Origin: Chara braunii
Taxonomy: Eukaryota > Streptophyta > Charophyceae > Charales > Characeae
Direction of reading: 5' to 3'
NCBI GenBank assembly: GCA_003427395.1
Contig: BFEA01000299.1
Location: forward strand, 39,281 to 74,509
DNA: 35,229 nt
Each line of letters opens with the position of its first letter. Within the stretch, counting starts at the first letter, position 1. The translations under genes were made by a program, and so were the position numbers. Under the pieces are notes generated by a model. The model ran no database searches and had not been told where the DNA came from. It worked only from the letters and a program-made list of their open reading frames with translations. This document shows positions 10,327-19,610 of this stretch, in pieces.

Positions 10327-11039
10327 AGGTCGTCCCCGGTAGCAAAGTACCTAAAGGACGAATCTATAGAATGTCTCCTGCGGGGTTAGATGAGCTCCGC
10401 CGCCAACTCAAAGAGCTCATAGAGAAGGGATGGATTCGGCCTAGTACCTCCCCTTATGGTGCACCAGTCCTATTTGTTCCTAAGAAGGTGAGTACCCTAA
10501 GGATGTGCATTGATTATAGGGGCCTCAATGCCATCACCGTAAAGAATGTGGAGCCCCTACCCCGCATCGACGACCTCTTGGATAAAGTGCAGGGATGTCG
10601 GTACTTCGCAAAGATAGACCTGACGTCCGGATACCACCAGATTGCCATTAGGCCTGAGGATCAACACAAAACCACTTTTCAAACCAGGTACGGTCTGTAT
10701 GAGTTTGTGGTAATGCCTTTTGGTCTATGCAATGAGACATTCCAGCAATCAATGAACCGGATCTTTCATGAGTACTTTTACAAGTTTATCGTCATATACC
10801 TCGACGATATCCTTATCTTTAGTAAGATTGTAGAGGAGCACACTGAGCACGTGAAAATAGTGCTAGGTCTCCTAAGACATCACCAGTACAAGGTTAACTT
10901 GGAGAAATGCGGATGTGGTCGCACCAAGATCCTGTATCCGGGTCATGAAATTTCCGGGGATGGTTTAAGGCCGGATGATGCCAAGGTGGCGAGCATACGT
11001 TACTGGCAGGTCAGTCTTGGGGATGATAGGCTACTATAG
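10327..11039 (+). pseudogene. pol: Reverse transcriptase domain (element 2)
   Basis: The best preserved RT in the window. Counting from 10371 it has GWIRPSTSPYGAPVLFVPKK (about 20-39), CIDYRGLN (46-53), [34 protein letters not shown] and the catalytic YLDD (143-146). The following thumb region carries LRHHQYKVNLEKC. CNETFQQ is shorter than the usual Gypsy CNAPxTFQ, a small deletion. Near 10990-11010 a deletion of the order of 25 bases removes the link to RNase H and changes frame. It copies RNA to cDNA in the intact family; here it is non-functional. Confidence 0.92.
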
Positions 11040-11400
11040 ACCGTTTATGAAAAACTACATACCCTCCCCATTAACTGACCTCACACGCCTTGACACTCCT
11101 TGTGAGTGGACAAAAGAGTGTGAGGTAGCCTTCAAGAAACTGAAATATGCCCTAACACACTGCGAAGTCCTTAAACCACCTGATCCTGAGCAACCCTTTG
11201 TAGTAACCACTGACGCCAGCCAATACGGCATTGGCGCAGTCCTTGCGCAAAAGGAGGGGAGAAAGTTAAGTCCCATCGAGTACATGAATAAAAAGATGTC
11301 GTCTCATAAATTAGCGAAGTCCACATATGAGTGTGAGCTTTATGCCCTCTACCGAGCGCTGGTCCACTAGAGACATTATCTCCCTAGCAGATTCTTCTAT
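10975..11400 (+). pseudogene. RNase H domain of pol (element 2)
   Basis: Shifted frame after RT: LGMIGYYRPFMKNY, LTDLTRLDTPCEWTKECEVAFKKLK, then TTDASQYGIGAVLAQ, the RT-linked RNase H start with its Asp, and KSTYECELYALYRALVH with its Glu. A TAG at 11368-11370 replaces the Trp normally found before RHYL. The same frame continues through RHYLPSRFFYVRSDHETL into the next ORF. A single G-to-A change would explain the stop. Confidence 0.9.
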
Positions 11401-12609
11401 GTGAGATCTGACCACGAGACTTTGCGCTGGATTAAAACGCAGTCTGCACTCTCTCACGCACTGAAGAGATGGATTCAAGTTATGAACATGTATGATTTCC
11501 AACTTGATCCTCTCAAAGGAGAGTACAATAAAGTGGCTGATGCACTTTCGCGTAGGGCAGACTATCTGGGCGCGCTAGTGACTGAGTTTGGGATATCGGA
11601 AGATGTAACTCGATTTATGGTGGAAGCCTATCAAGAGGACACAGTTTTCTCTAAGATCATTCGCAAATTGGAAGCGAAAGATAAAATCATTTCCGATGAG
11701 TTTGTACTAGTTAAAGGGTTGTTGTTCCTTGAGAAGGTAGGGAATAAAAGACTTTGTGTACCTAATAGGGAGTCTTTACGTAGTTTATTTCTGGGTGAGT
11801 GTCATGACGCAGCATGTCATTTTGGATTTAAAAAGACTTCAGCTAACTTGGTACAAAAATTTTGGTGGCCTACAATGATGAATGATGTCAAAAAGTACGT
11901 AGAGACCTGCCAGGTTTGTCAACGTGACAAACCTAGGACGCAGGCACCACTTGAGCTGCTCAAGCCCTTGCCTATTCCTGTTGGTCCCGGCCAGAGTGCG
12001 TCCATGGATTTCATGGATACTCTTGTGACCAGCAAGAGCGGGAAAAGACACATCTTTGTCATTGTAGATAGATTTACCAAGTATGCCAAATTAATCGTCA
12101 TGCCTGAGACTGCTAAAACTGACTACGTCATCAAGCTATTTTTGGACAACTGGGTACGCGACTTTGGTCTTCCTACGTCTATTCTAAGCGATAGGGATGT
12201 CAAATTCACTAGTGAACCGTGGCAGTCCACAACCCAACAGATGGGCACCCGACTGCAAATGACATCAAGGAACCACCCAGAGTCAAATGGCCAGGTGGAA
12301 CAGATGAACCGAGTAGTGCAACACCTGCTTTGGCATTACATAAAGCCAAGTCGGGATGATTGGGACGAGGAATTGCCTCTCGTTGCCAGCCTGTACAACA
12401 ACGCTGTGCATAGCACTACTGAGATGACTCCCAACCAACTGCATCTTGGTTGGAAGCCCAGATCCACCCTAGATTTCCTACTACCTGAAAATCAACCATC
12501 TGCAACACCTGGCAACATAGAGTTTGCTGTCAAGTATGAACAAATGCTGCAACAGGATGTCGACCATATTAAGAAAGTTCAAGATGCTATGGTGGCATCT
12601 GAGAACTAG
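11401..12609 (+). pseudogene. RNase H end and integrase (element 2)
   Basis: About 402 codons open. The RNase H tail has SDHETLRWI and KVADALSRR. The integrase zinc finger is complete: His135, His140, Cys170 and Cys173 (numbered from 11401). The core has Asp203 (SMDF), Asp264 (LSDRD) and Glu300 (GQVEQMN), with the expected 35-residue spacing between the last two. The domain therefore looks catalytically complete even though the rest of the element is dead. It ends at TAG 12607-12609 where element 1 has arginine. Integrase inserts the cDNA into chromosomal DNA. Confidence 0.92.
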
Positions 12610-13092
12610 CACAGACGACCATCTGAGTTTCAGGTAGGAGAGCGAGTATGGGTCATGTCATCTGAACTGGGTCAAGAATTGGGAATCTCACGAAAACTAA
12701 TGCCGCAGTATTTCGGTCCATGGGAGGTCCTAGATATAGTCGGGGATCAGATAGTCGGCCCCCCCTATGTAATTCGCATCCCTGCTCACTTACGAACACA
12801 CCCAGTCTTGCACCTTTTGCAGAAACAGCCCAGTTTCCTTCCAGACGATCAATGCTGCCCCCAACCATGGATGGCGAAGTCGACATCGACGAAATCGTGG
12901 AGCACAGAGTGATGCCTGTGCCTAAACCTCTCAGCAGAGGCCGACCTTCAAAGCCAGGATGTAGTACCGTGTGAGATTCAGACACATCCAGGTGAAGATC
13001 GGTGGTTTACCGGAGAAGAACTCCAGCAAACAACCCCCCAAGTGATTGCAGGATATGAGAAAGGACTCAAGGGGAAGATGCCTGCAGATTAA
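12610..13092 (+). pseudogene. Integrase C-terminus and chromodomain-like tail (element 2)
   Basis: Same frame after the TAG: RRPSEFQVGERVWV, LMPQYFGPWEVLDIVG and YVIRIPAHLRTHPV. A frameshift near 12830 moves to FPSRRSMLPPTMDGEVDIDEIVEH. A stop near 12973 and another shift precede the decayed chromodomain end (DRWFTGEELQ-like) and the terminal TAA at 13090-13092. Aligned with element 1 150-728. Confidence 0.85.
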
Positions 13093-13118
13093 AGGGCTTC
13101 TAAGGGGACTATCGAAGT

Positions 13119-13132
13119 AAAGGAGGAGGGAA
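13119..13132 (+). other. Polypurine tract of element 2
   Basis: AAAGGAGGAGGGAA directly precedes the LTR start TGCAAGG, which fixes the 3' LTR border. Confidence 0.9.
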
Positions 13133-13700
13133 TGCAAGGATATGTTTCCTTGGCAGGCCTAAGGGCCCCCCCTTTTTCAAGTGTGCCCGCCCTAAGTGAA
13201 GGCGGGCCTAACAAATCACGAGAGGCCCATTGCTATCAATTTCGTATTTGGGTTCAGGCAGTTGTGTCGCGTCAGTTGGTTGAGGGAACCTAGGCCACGA
13301 GCAGCAGAACTTTCCACGACCTTCTAGGCCTTTTTCCTGAAAAGCAGGCCCTGGGCCACATCCGCAGCAATATACACAAGCAGTTGGGAGGCGTAACTGA
13401 ACGAGGCCCATCTACCTGGGGCCTATCGGAAGCTTCTGGGCTAAGGCCCAGCCCAACCAGGCCGCAGGCCAGGCCAGACTCTTTCCATATAGGAAAGAGC
13501 TTGCTACTTGGCAGGGCATTTGGGCACTTGCTAGTTTGCGGCAGTACTGTTGGAGCGGACGCTCGCGGGCTGCTGCTAGCGCTAGAGCAAGGTGCAATCC
13601 ACGTGCGGTCGTGTAAGTGAGGGCGGCGTTGTGGGCAGCGCCATAGCCCAGTTTTCATAGCTGGTTGGGGCTTGGATAAACAGCAAGGCGCAATTGTTAT
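13133..13700 (+). repeat. 3' LTR of element 2 (partial)
   Basis: Starts TGCAAGG after the polypurine tract and aligns in inverted orientation with the element 1 LTR (6523 downward) for roughly 550 bases. It shares GCCCTAAGTGAAGGC, CAGTTGGTTGAG, AAGCAGGCCCTGGGC and GGGGCCTATCGGAAGCTTC. Alignment is lost by about 13700 and no CCTTGCA end is found, so about the last third is deleted or unrecognisable. Confidence 0.82.
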
Positions 13701-14044
13701 GAATTTGGTTGTCTGTCGATTTCATTCAACACTCACACGCAGGCGATCTCACACATGCCCATAGATGCATAAGAAGAAGGGGAGAGGAGACAGAGTCACA
13801 CCCTGCACACATATGAAGTAAGCAGCGCAAGCAATATGCACAGAGTGTGGAGACAACACATAGTGCTTCTCTCTCTGACGATACTCCCAACAACCAATCA
13901 TAAGAAGACACCACGAGGATCCCAACAGAACATAACCAAGTTTGAGCCAATATCAACCCTGAATCGTTACAGAGTTTTCTCTCAATGTTCTCAACCACAG
14001 AAACCTACACTACACCCCCACTCCTACACTCTGTTATGGTTGAC
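13701..14044. other. Unassigned stretch after element 2
   Basis: No convincing ORF or repeat. It begins where LTR similarity ends and runs into the 3' end of the minus-strand ORF at 14045. Confidence 0.5.
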
Positions 14045-14515
14045 TCATTTGCGTCTTTGGTCTCTTCTCACTTTCAGTGCAAACTCAATCACAATAGACC
14101 AGTTGTTTCTTGACAAAATATCAGGTAAAGGAGGAGCTGGGAATCCCTCAAAGACAGCAAGCTGAATAGATCCAATGAAGCACTTATTTTCTCTATCAAG
14201 TCTTTCTTTCTCTCTCAGTATAACTTCCTCGGCAAATCCCCAGCATCTCCCATAAACAGCGTCAACACTTCTTTCTTTAGGAACATAAATTCTTACATCA
14301 TATGTGTCCAAGTCTGTAAAGTAGAATGTCAAGACATAGAATCGTTCCCGCTCCCATCCACTCTCAACCATCTCATACTTAACAATCTTGTATGGGAACA
14401 CTTCTTTCTCACTTAAAGCGTTCAGTGATCTCAGGAGGCAATCGACTTTTTCCTTGCTACCAACTTCCTGTCTTCTCTGTTTGATTTCCTCTACTGAAGT
14501 TTCTCGTGCTCTCAT
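14045..14515 (-). CDS. Hypothetical protein, copy C of an unrecognised domain family
   Basis: 156 codons; I do not recognise the family. Charged N-terminus (EEIKQRRQEVGSKEKVD), then SLNALSEKEVFPYKIV, FYVLTFYFTDLDTYDVRIYVPKE, WGFAEEVILREKERLDRENK and GFPAPPLPDILSRNNWSIV. The same landmarks recur in the ORFs at 14457-14910 and 15942-16397: a KE(V/I)FPY block, a hydrophobic strand ending in (R/L)xYV, a W.FA helix with many Glu/Lys, and a PxPPxP-x-L loop followed by Trp. No signal peptide or membrane segment. It partly overlaps copy B in another frame. It could be a complete small gene, an exon or a gene relic. Confidence 0.5.
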   Translation of the reverse strand: MRARETSVEEIKQRRQEVGSKEKVDCLLRSLNALSEKEVFPYKIVKYEMVESGWERERFYVLTFYFTDLDTYDVRIYVPKERSVDAVYGRCWGFAEEVILREKERLDRENKCFIGSIQLAVFEGFPAPPLPDILSRNNWSIVIEFALKVRRDQRRK

Positions 14516-14910
14516 GACAGCCTTCTCGTTTCTTCCACCTCAGTACCATGTTAATTATTGGCAACCAATTACTTCCATCACAGTAACTCTCAGGAACAGG
14601 AGGAATTGGAATTGTCTCATAGGTTACATGCATTAACACCCATTCCACTCTCTTCTTTTGCTTGGTTAGATATGCATTTTCATCGTAAATAGACTGAGCA
14701 ACAATTTCCCATAGCCAGTTAAAGACCTCACCATCGATGCCTCCCTTCATAGGGATGAATACCATAAATATCTCTCTCCAAGAAGTGAGCCAGCACTACA
14801 CAGATGGTCGAACTGCCAGAGTGGTAAACCCAAGAGTGCTCATACTGATAGGGGAATATCTCTTTAATAGTTAATCTTGAGAGCTCTTTCAATGAATCAG
14901 TAGTTAGCAT
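14457..14910 (-). pseudogene. Copy B of the unrecognised domain family, frameshifted
   Basis: Two overlapping frames make one domain. 14910-14728 gives SLKELSRLTIKEIFPYQYEHSW and CVVLAHFLERDIYGIHPYEG. 14765-14457 gives IPMKGGIDGEVFNWLWEIVAQ, LTKQKKRVEWVLM and PIPPVPESYCDGSNWLPIINMVLRWKK. The layout matches copies A and C: KEIFPY, then a hydrophobic strand, the W-E-I-VAQ helix and the PPVP loop with SNW. The shift near 14750 would end translation, so it is probably a pseudogene unless an intron or sequencing error explains it. Confidence 0.5.
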
Positions 14911-15740
14911 TCTTGATGGAATCTCTTAACCTCTGACTCATTCTCTTCTTTCTCAGTTTTCCATGGACATCAAGGGCTCATAAGGCATACTTGTGATCAA
15001 GCCCGATCCTTTCCAATAAGTAAAGCCAGTCTCCTTCTTCGGTCCAGTGTCGTACCTCACACATGAAGAGATAAAACCCAGTTAGCAACTGAAAATTTCC
15101 AAGAGAATGATATCTCAATCAAAATAATAGAGTCAGTCTGAAAATCCAGGGATTGTCAACAGTTCTCAAGCCCTAATTAAAGCTTAAAACTGATGCTGAC
15201 CCAAGCTCGTTCCGGCACGAAAAATTTTCATGTTCCCGGCAACGGCGCTATTTTTGTCGCACTTTTTTTTTTAGCCGGGCCTCTTCAGGCGACCAGAAAG
15301 CCAACAGGCTGTCATGCAGGACTTTGGATGATGTTTGCAATAAATAAATAAATAAAATAATGCAAATCCCTTCCTGTTGTGTGTATCCGGCTTCGAGCGA
15401 GACCCTTTAATTACAGTCTTCGCCGGTCCCCGGTCTTAGAAATCTTTTATTTTGATTCGGAACAGCAAAGAATCATGCAAATAATAATCATAAAAGTTAT
15501 GATATGTTATGCATGCATCAATTTCGCCAATTTACTAATTTTGGGAACTATGACATGACCATTTGAGAACTCAATCATTAAGCAGAAGCAATGTAGTCCA
15601 TGCAAGACTGACGGACTCGAGCAAAGACAAGGATAAATGAGGGAAGAATGAGAACTCTTAATAATCTCAGAGAGTGTGCGAGCATGACCAACAGTAATCA
15701 CGAGTCCTCACTCATCCCTCTGAACCTCACACTCAATCCC
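14911..15740. other. Spacer between domain copies
   Basis: No firm gene. 15330-15360 has a short AAAT-type tandem (about five units). 15225-15265 carries CCCGGCAACGGCGCTATTTTTG, resembling a sequence often seen beside plant LTR retrotransposon ends, but no LTR pair could be defined. A short minus-strand open stretch precedes copy B (about 14970-14915, MSQRLRDSIK) and may be its shifted N-terminus. Confidence 0.4.
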
Positions 15741-15941
15741 TTATTTTGTTGTATGTCTCTTGTGCTTCGAGCCAAGTCTTTGTGCCCTCTGAGGTTGCAG
15801 TCTCTCGATGTAGAGCCACCTGAAGCCTGCTAGTTCGGAGCACTTCCATCCAAGTGCCATGATACGAAAGTCAACCATAGCACAAAACTCCTCCCATAGA
15901 GTAGGGAGATATGGTTGAGAGAAGATCCCTCGTCTGAGATG
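15741..15941 (-). pseudogene. In-frame open extension beyond the stop of copy A
   Basis: After the TAG at 15944-15942 the same frame stays open for about 66 codons to a TAA at 15743-15741. The residues PTLWEEFCAMVDFRIMALGW resemble the SNWLPIINMVLRWK end of copy B. This may be part of a longer ancestral protein cut by a recent stop, or chance. Confidence 0.35.
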
Positions 15942-16397
15942 CTAGAACTCTGACGACTCAGTCACTGCCTCGTAATCAATTACTGCAGGCGAGATATACC
16001 TCTTGGCTAGATCGACCAGGTCTCCCCAACTAGAGCCATCTGCGAGAAGGAAGGGGACTGGAGGCTTGGGGTAGTCTGTGTAGAGCTTTGGTCCGAAGTT
16101 GCGGATCAACTTTGTCTCATTCTCATCAAGCTCTTTCTCTTTCTCTTCAAGGTACCTGGCTGCGAAGACCCAGACTGAGTCGAAGTGCTCATGGGTTTCT
16201 TTACCCTTCTTTACATAGAGTCTCAGGTCATGAATAGTGCCGCCTGCGAAACTGGTGAGAACAACAAAAATTGCCAGACCTCCTTGACCGAAGCCAAAGG
16301 CACTGACGCATTGATACGGGACAACATCCTTGAGGGCTATCATGTTGAGGCTGGCCAAGACAAGTTCATGGACTGCAGATGACTGAACTGCACTCAT
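15942..16397 (-). CDS. Hypothetical protein, copy A of an unrecognised domain family
   Basis: 151 codons from ATG 16397, the most regular of the three copies. Landmarks: LVLASLNMIALKDVVPYQCV (about 12-31), a Gly-rich turn and IFVVLTSFAGGTIHDLRLYVKKGKE, FDSVWVFAARYLEEKEKELDENE (about 74-96), YPKPPVPFLLADGSSWGDLVDLAKRYI. The predicted fold is mixed alpha/beta: N-terminal helix, beta strands, one long charged helix, Pro loop, C-terminal helix. No signal peptide or transmembrane segment. It has no known function; three neighbouring copies on one strand suggest local tandem duplication. The ORF could be one exon of a larger gene. Confidence 0.55.
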   Translation of the reverse strand: MSAVQSSAVHELVLASLNMIALKDVVPYQCVSAFGFGQGGLAIFVVLTSFAGGTIHDLRLYVKKGKETHEHFDSVWVFAARYLEEKEKELDENETKLIRNFGPKLYTDYPKPPVPFLLADGSSWGDLVDLAKRYISPAVIDYEAVTESSEF

Positions 16398-16641
16398 GTG
16401 CTAGTGTCGGATGTTAGGAATGGTCCCGTGTCTTTTGGGTGGAAATACTATCTAGATGATACGTGATCTCTTAGCAGAATGAGAAGAGTAACTGAGCACT
16501 GAATGATTCTAACTGAAAATTTAGCTCGAGAGAGTTGATTGGTTGCCGATCAAATGTCCTCTAAATGTTTGATCGAAAGTTGATTAAAAGTTGGTGTTGG
16601 TTGAATGTTGACTAAACACTGAAGTATCGAGTCACCGAACA

Positions 16642-16995
16642 TTAATCACATGGAATCAGACTGCTAAAAGGACTGCAAATTGTTTGAGGTGCTTGCTGAT
16701 TCAGATGTTGGTGAAGTTTCAGAGGAGAGAGTTTTAGGCACCACTGCATTCCCATGAGATTTACCCTAGCCTGCTCCACGGACTCTATCAGCGAGCCGGT
16801 GTTGTGCAGCTTGCTGTCGTGGCCATAGAAACAAAACACGTATTCAATGTATTTTTCTTTCCTGGTCGCTCGGACAACATATTCCCACTGAGTCTGTCGA
16901 TGTAATTCCATGTCTCTGCATGCATCATCCTCCCATCCTTCCTTCCTGTCTCTGTACAATCGACACTTTATCACTAGTACCTCATCACCCTTCAT
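16642..16995 (-). CDS. Hypothetical ORF upstream of copy A
   Basis: 117 codons from ATG 16995, on the same strand and about 250 bases upstream of copy A. It begins MKGDEVLVIKCRLYRDRKEG, has two Cys/Trp-containing charged stretches and YIEYVFCFYGHDSKLHN. I do not recognise it and it does not clearly align with the A-C family. It may be a separate first exon or a chance ORF. Confidence 0.3.
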   Translation of the reverse strand: MKGDEVLVIKCRLYRDRKEGWEDDACRDMELHRQTQWEYVVRATRKEKYIEYVFCFYGHDSKLHNTGSLIESVEQARVNLMGMQWCLKLSPLKLHQHLNQQAPQTICSPFSSLIPCD

Positions 16996-17960
16996 GACTC
17001 CCCAATGCTCTAAGTCTCAGGCAATGAGTAGGATAAACTGCAATTTTTTTTTGAGGAGGTCGTACACTCAGGGTAGACAGCTGTCCCAAGTGTTCAATAT
17101 TGCTGGTGATCTGTAGGGTGACGAACTGATTCGCGTAGCTTTAACTGAGAGGAGTAGGGACTAACTAAGTGACCAGAGATGACGGGACTGTACTCATATG
17201 CCAAACTGGGGCAGGCTTGAATGATACCGCCAACGGACAAGAAAAACCCTCGGAATGTGCCCAATGCCAACTCTGAAAATCGTTGTCGGGGCATTAGACT
17301 TGTAACGTTGTCGTGGAGGTTGATTGCCAGGTCAGACAAGGCCCCTGAGTGACACAGACAACATTTCCTAGTGGAGGGACCTACCCGTGTTACTTTCGTT
17401 TACATTGAACTGTATTTGCAGCATCCTCGATCACTTAGCATTGCAGTAACCATGTTCAGAAGTAGCCTGGGGCTCAGAACTCAGCCCCAGGAAACACAGA
17501 CCTGAGTTGGTCTGCGCTGGGCTGTGTGACCAAGACACGCCCAGGCCTGAGTCTGTCGAGTGTGGCTGTGTGACCGAACGCTGCATACAGGAAATTCGAG
17601 AGTCAAAGTCAACTGTAGAGTCAAAGGTACCGCACCCAGGCCCTTGGTTGGATACACTGACTTGTTGTGCGCAGGTACCCAAACAGCATCCAGGCCGGAG
17701 GGAATTCGGTTTCAAGCCAATCTGGGCCCTCATTCGCATTGAGATCTGGACGGTTGAGGGATACAGCATCCGGGGTCCAGAACCTGCGTCAACACTACAT
17801 AAGACCTGACTTCCTGGCTTTGACATTCATTTTGTCTTGCGTTGATGATGACTTCACACGCTGACTTCAACGCTGGCTTGACGCTGCGACGCTGGCATTG
17901 TGACTTGGCGGAGGCGCTGCTAGTTCGGCATGGTGGCCGGCTTGCTCCTGTCTTCTTGGC
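16996..17960. other. Non-coding stretch, nothing recognised
   Basis: Several overlapping short ORFs on both strands (for example 17431-17826), none with recognisable motifs. 17830-17900 is made of loosely repeated GACGCTG/GACTTCA-like words. No gene is supported. Confidence 0.4.
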
Positions 17961-17962
17961 TT

Positions 17963-18051
17963 GCTGACGTGGCAGCTGTCATGCGCTATCGCTGATGTGG
18001 CTGCTGCCACGTGTATCATTGGCTTACGTGGCTACTGCCACGTGTTCTATG
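17963..18051 (+). repeat. Three imperfect 30-bp tandem repeats with G-box motifs
   Basis: Units start at 17963, 17991 and 18022 and share GCT-A/G-CGTGGC-x-GCTG-x-CA. The second and third contain CACGTG (18008-18013, 18039-18044), the plant G-box core. They could be promoter or LTR U3 enhancer repeats. Confidence 0.6.
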
Positions 18052-18192
18052 GCTGGGACTACGTAATCGGCATTGCTGTTCTGTTTCGTCGTCACTTCAG
18101 GAGGAGATCAGGACTGTGGAGAGTTCGAGGATACGTACCTGGTGGTCTTCATGTCGACATTGCTCCAAATGCTGATGTGGAACTGATTAGAC

Positions 18193-18206
18193 GTGCCACG
18201 TGGCAC
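18193..18206. promoter_or_regulatory. 14-bp palindrome GTGCCACGTGGCAC
   Basis: Perfect palindrome centred on a G-box (CACGTG), about 140 bases after the G-box repeats. In plants G-boxes are bound by bZIP and bHLH factors. No associated transcript is evident, so its role is unproven. Confidence 0.4.
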
Positions 18207-18242
18207 TTTGAGGATACTTTGGATACTCGTCCAGACTATTGA

Positions 18243-19069
18243 TTATTGAGGTGGTAGTAGAGGAGGGAGCCCGAAGCAGGAGTGGGCATTGTACTCCTCT
18301 CCTTTGTCTCTTCTCCCTCCTCTCTCTTCGTCTGTGTATGTTTACCTCACCTCATTCTATTTGGTTACGATTTTTGACTACTAGTAATCATCAGCTGATG
18401 AACACTTATCTGGGCTTGCATTGTTGACGACTGTCTTCACGATCTGGGTTCATTGCAGCATAGTCAAACAAAACAAAAAAAAACTACCAATCCCAGACAC
18501 GACTTGTACTTCAGAGTCAGGTCATTTTCGAAGTCGTCTTAATCTTAAATAGTTATTGAGATATGGCCTTAGCAAAAGGAAAATCCAGTAGAGCGTTTCC
18601 CTGGTTCTTCCCTCTTACTCGACTCGTTTGAGTGGAAGGCTAGGTCTGCCTAATCTCCGTACGATCAACTGTGGCAGAGAGGGTTCGAAGAAACTTGGAC
18701 TTGGGAACACGAATCCCTCCAGTGGCACGAAACTCAGTCGCTACTCATCGGTTTTCCGCACAAAGTGATCGTTCACTAAACTTGAAGGGCAATCCCACAA
18801 TCCCCTCATTTTTCATCAGATTAGACGCTCATGTTGGCCCTACGCAACAGGAGTATCTGTAAGGTTTGCGTACGGAGAAGAGAATTCGCACTTTAAATTA
18901 ATCCCCGTCGAGCAGGAATTTAGCCAGGGTGTATACAATTAATTTCATAACAGACTTTCTCTTTCCCATCAGGTGAGCACAAGTCCCCTTTTGGACATAT
19001 CTCGAGAGTAAATTAAGCCCTGTTCTGAAATAGGTGCCGGCCAGCATAGGTTGCTGGGACCAGCACCTG
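18243..19069. other. Non-coding stretch, nothing recognised
   Basis: A pyrimidine-rich patch at 18295-18335 and a short A-rich run near 18470-18485. A 63-codon ORF (18671-18862) has no recognised motif. No gene is supported. Confidence 0.4.
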
Positions 19070-19610
19070 TAGGCCAAGCTCAGTTGGTACACCGCAGGCT
19101 GTTGAAAACAGGCCTGTGGGACAGATGCCACTGGGCCGAGCGCAGTTGGTACACCCACGAACTGCTGAGAGAATAGGCCTTTGGGACCAGCACCACGGCC
19201 TAGCGCAGTTGGAACACCCGCGAACTGCTGTGAATAGGCCTGGGGGAACAGCAGTTGCGGATCTAGTTCAGGTGGTACACCCATGGACTGTTGAAAAACA
19301 GTCTGTGGGAACAGTGCCACTGTCTCAGCTGGTACACCCGCGGACTGTTGAAAAACAGTCTGTGGGAACAGTGCCACTGTCTCAGCTGGTACACCCCTGA
19401 ACTGTTGAAAACAGGGCTGTGAAACCAGCACCTGCAGGCATAGCTCAGGTGGTACACCCACGAACTGTTGAAAAGCAGGCCCGTGGGACAGATGCCACTG
19501 GGCCTAGCTCAGGTGGTACACCCGCGGACTGTTAAAAAAACAGTCCTGCGGGATGAGCACCTACGCAAGAACTGCTGAAATAAAGACCTGTGTTCGAACT
19601 CCACCGGAAG
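19070..19610. repeat. Minisatellite array 1, about nine units of 57-64 bp
   Basis: Unit starts, judged by CTGTTGAAAA or variants, are at 19099, 19162, 19225, 19288, 19345, 19402, 19465, 19529 and 19572. Most units are 63 bp and two are 57 bp. Typical unit features are CTGTTGAAAAACAG (a 5-bp stem with GAAA loop), CTGTGGGA, CAGCACC or CAGTGCC and GGTACACCC. The minus strand is open through much of it (18898-19461), giving a 19-21-residue repeat with GVPxEL and FQQ. It is the same family as 33216-33760. Confidence 0.92.

Larger units (their letters stand above)
6524..13700 (+). mobile_element. Element 2: degenerate Ty3/Gypsy (chromovirus-type) LTR retrotransposon, 5' end missing
   Basis: Plus-strand order: leader, gag, protease, RT, RNase H, integrase, integrase tail, polypurine tract and partial 3' LTR. 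It is the same family as element 1 along its whole length. The leader begins abruptly at 6524, about 150 bases downstream of where a PBS would be expected, and there is no 5' LTR or PBS on this side. At least five in-frame stops and about seven frameshifts make it inactive. The missing 5' part may lie beyond the left edge of the window, on the other side of element 1. Confidence 0.92.

Noticed and set aside
19070-19610. CRISPR-like array (regular repeats with hairpin)
   Set aside because: The whole unit is repeated with gradual divergence and there are no unique spacers; no cas-like genes; the context is a eukaryotic transposon-rich genome. It is a minisatellite.
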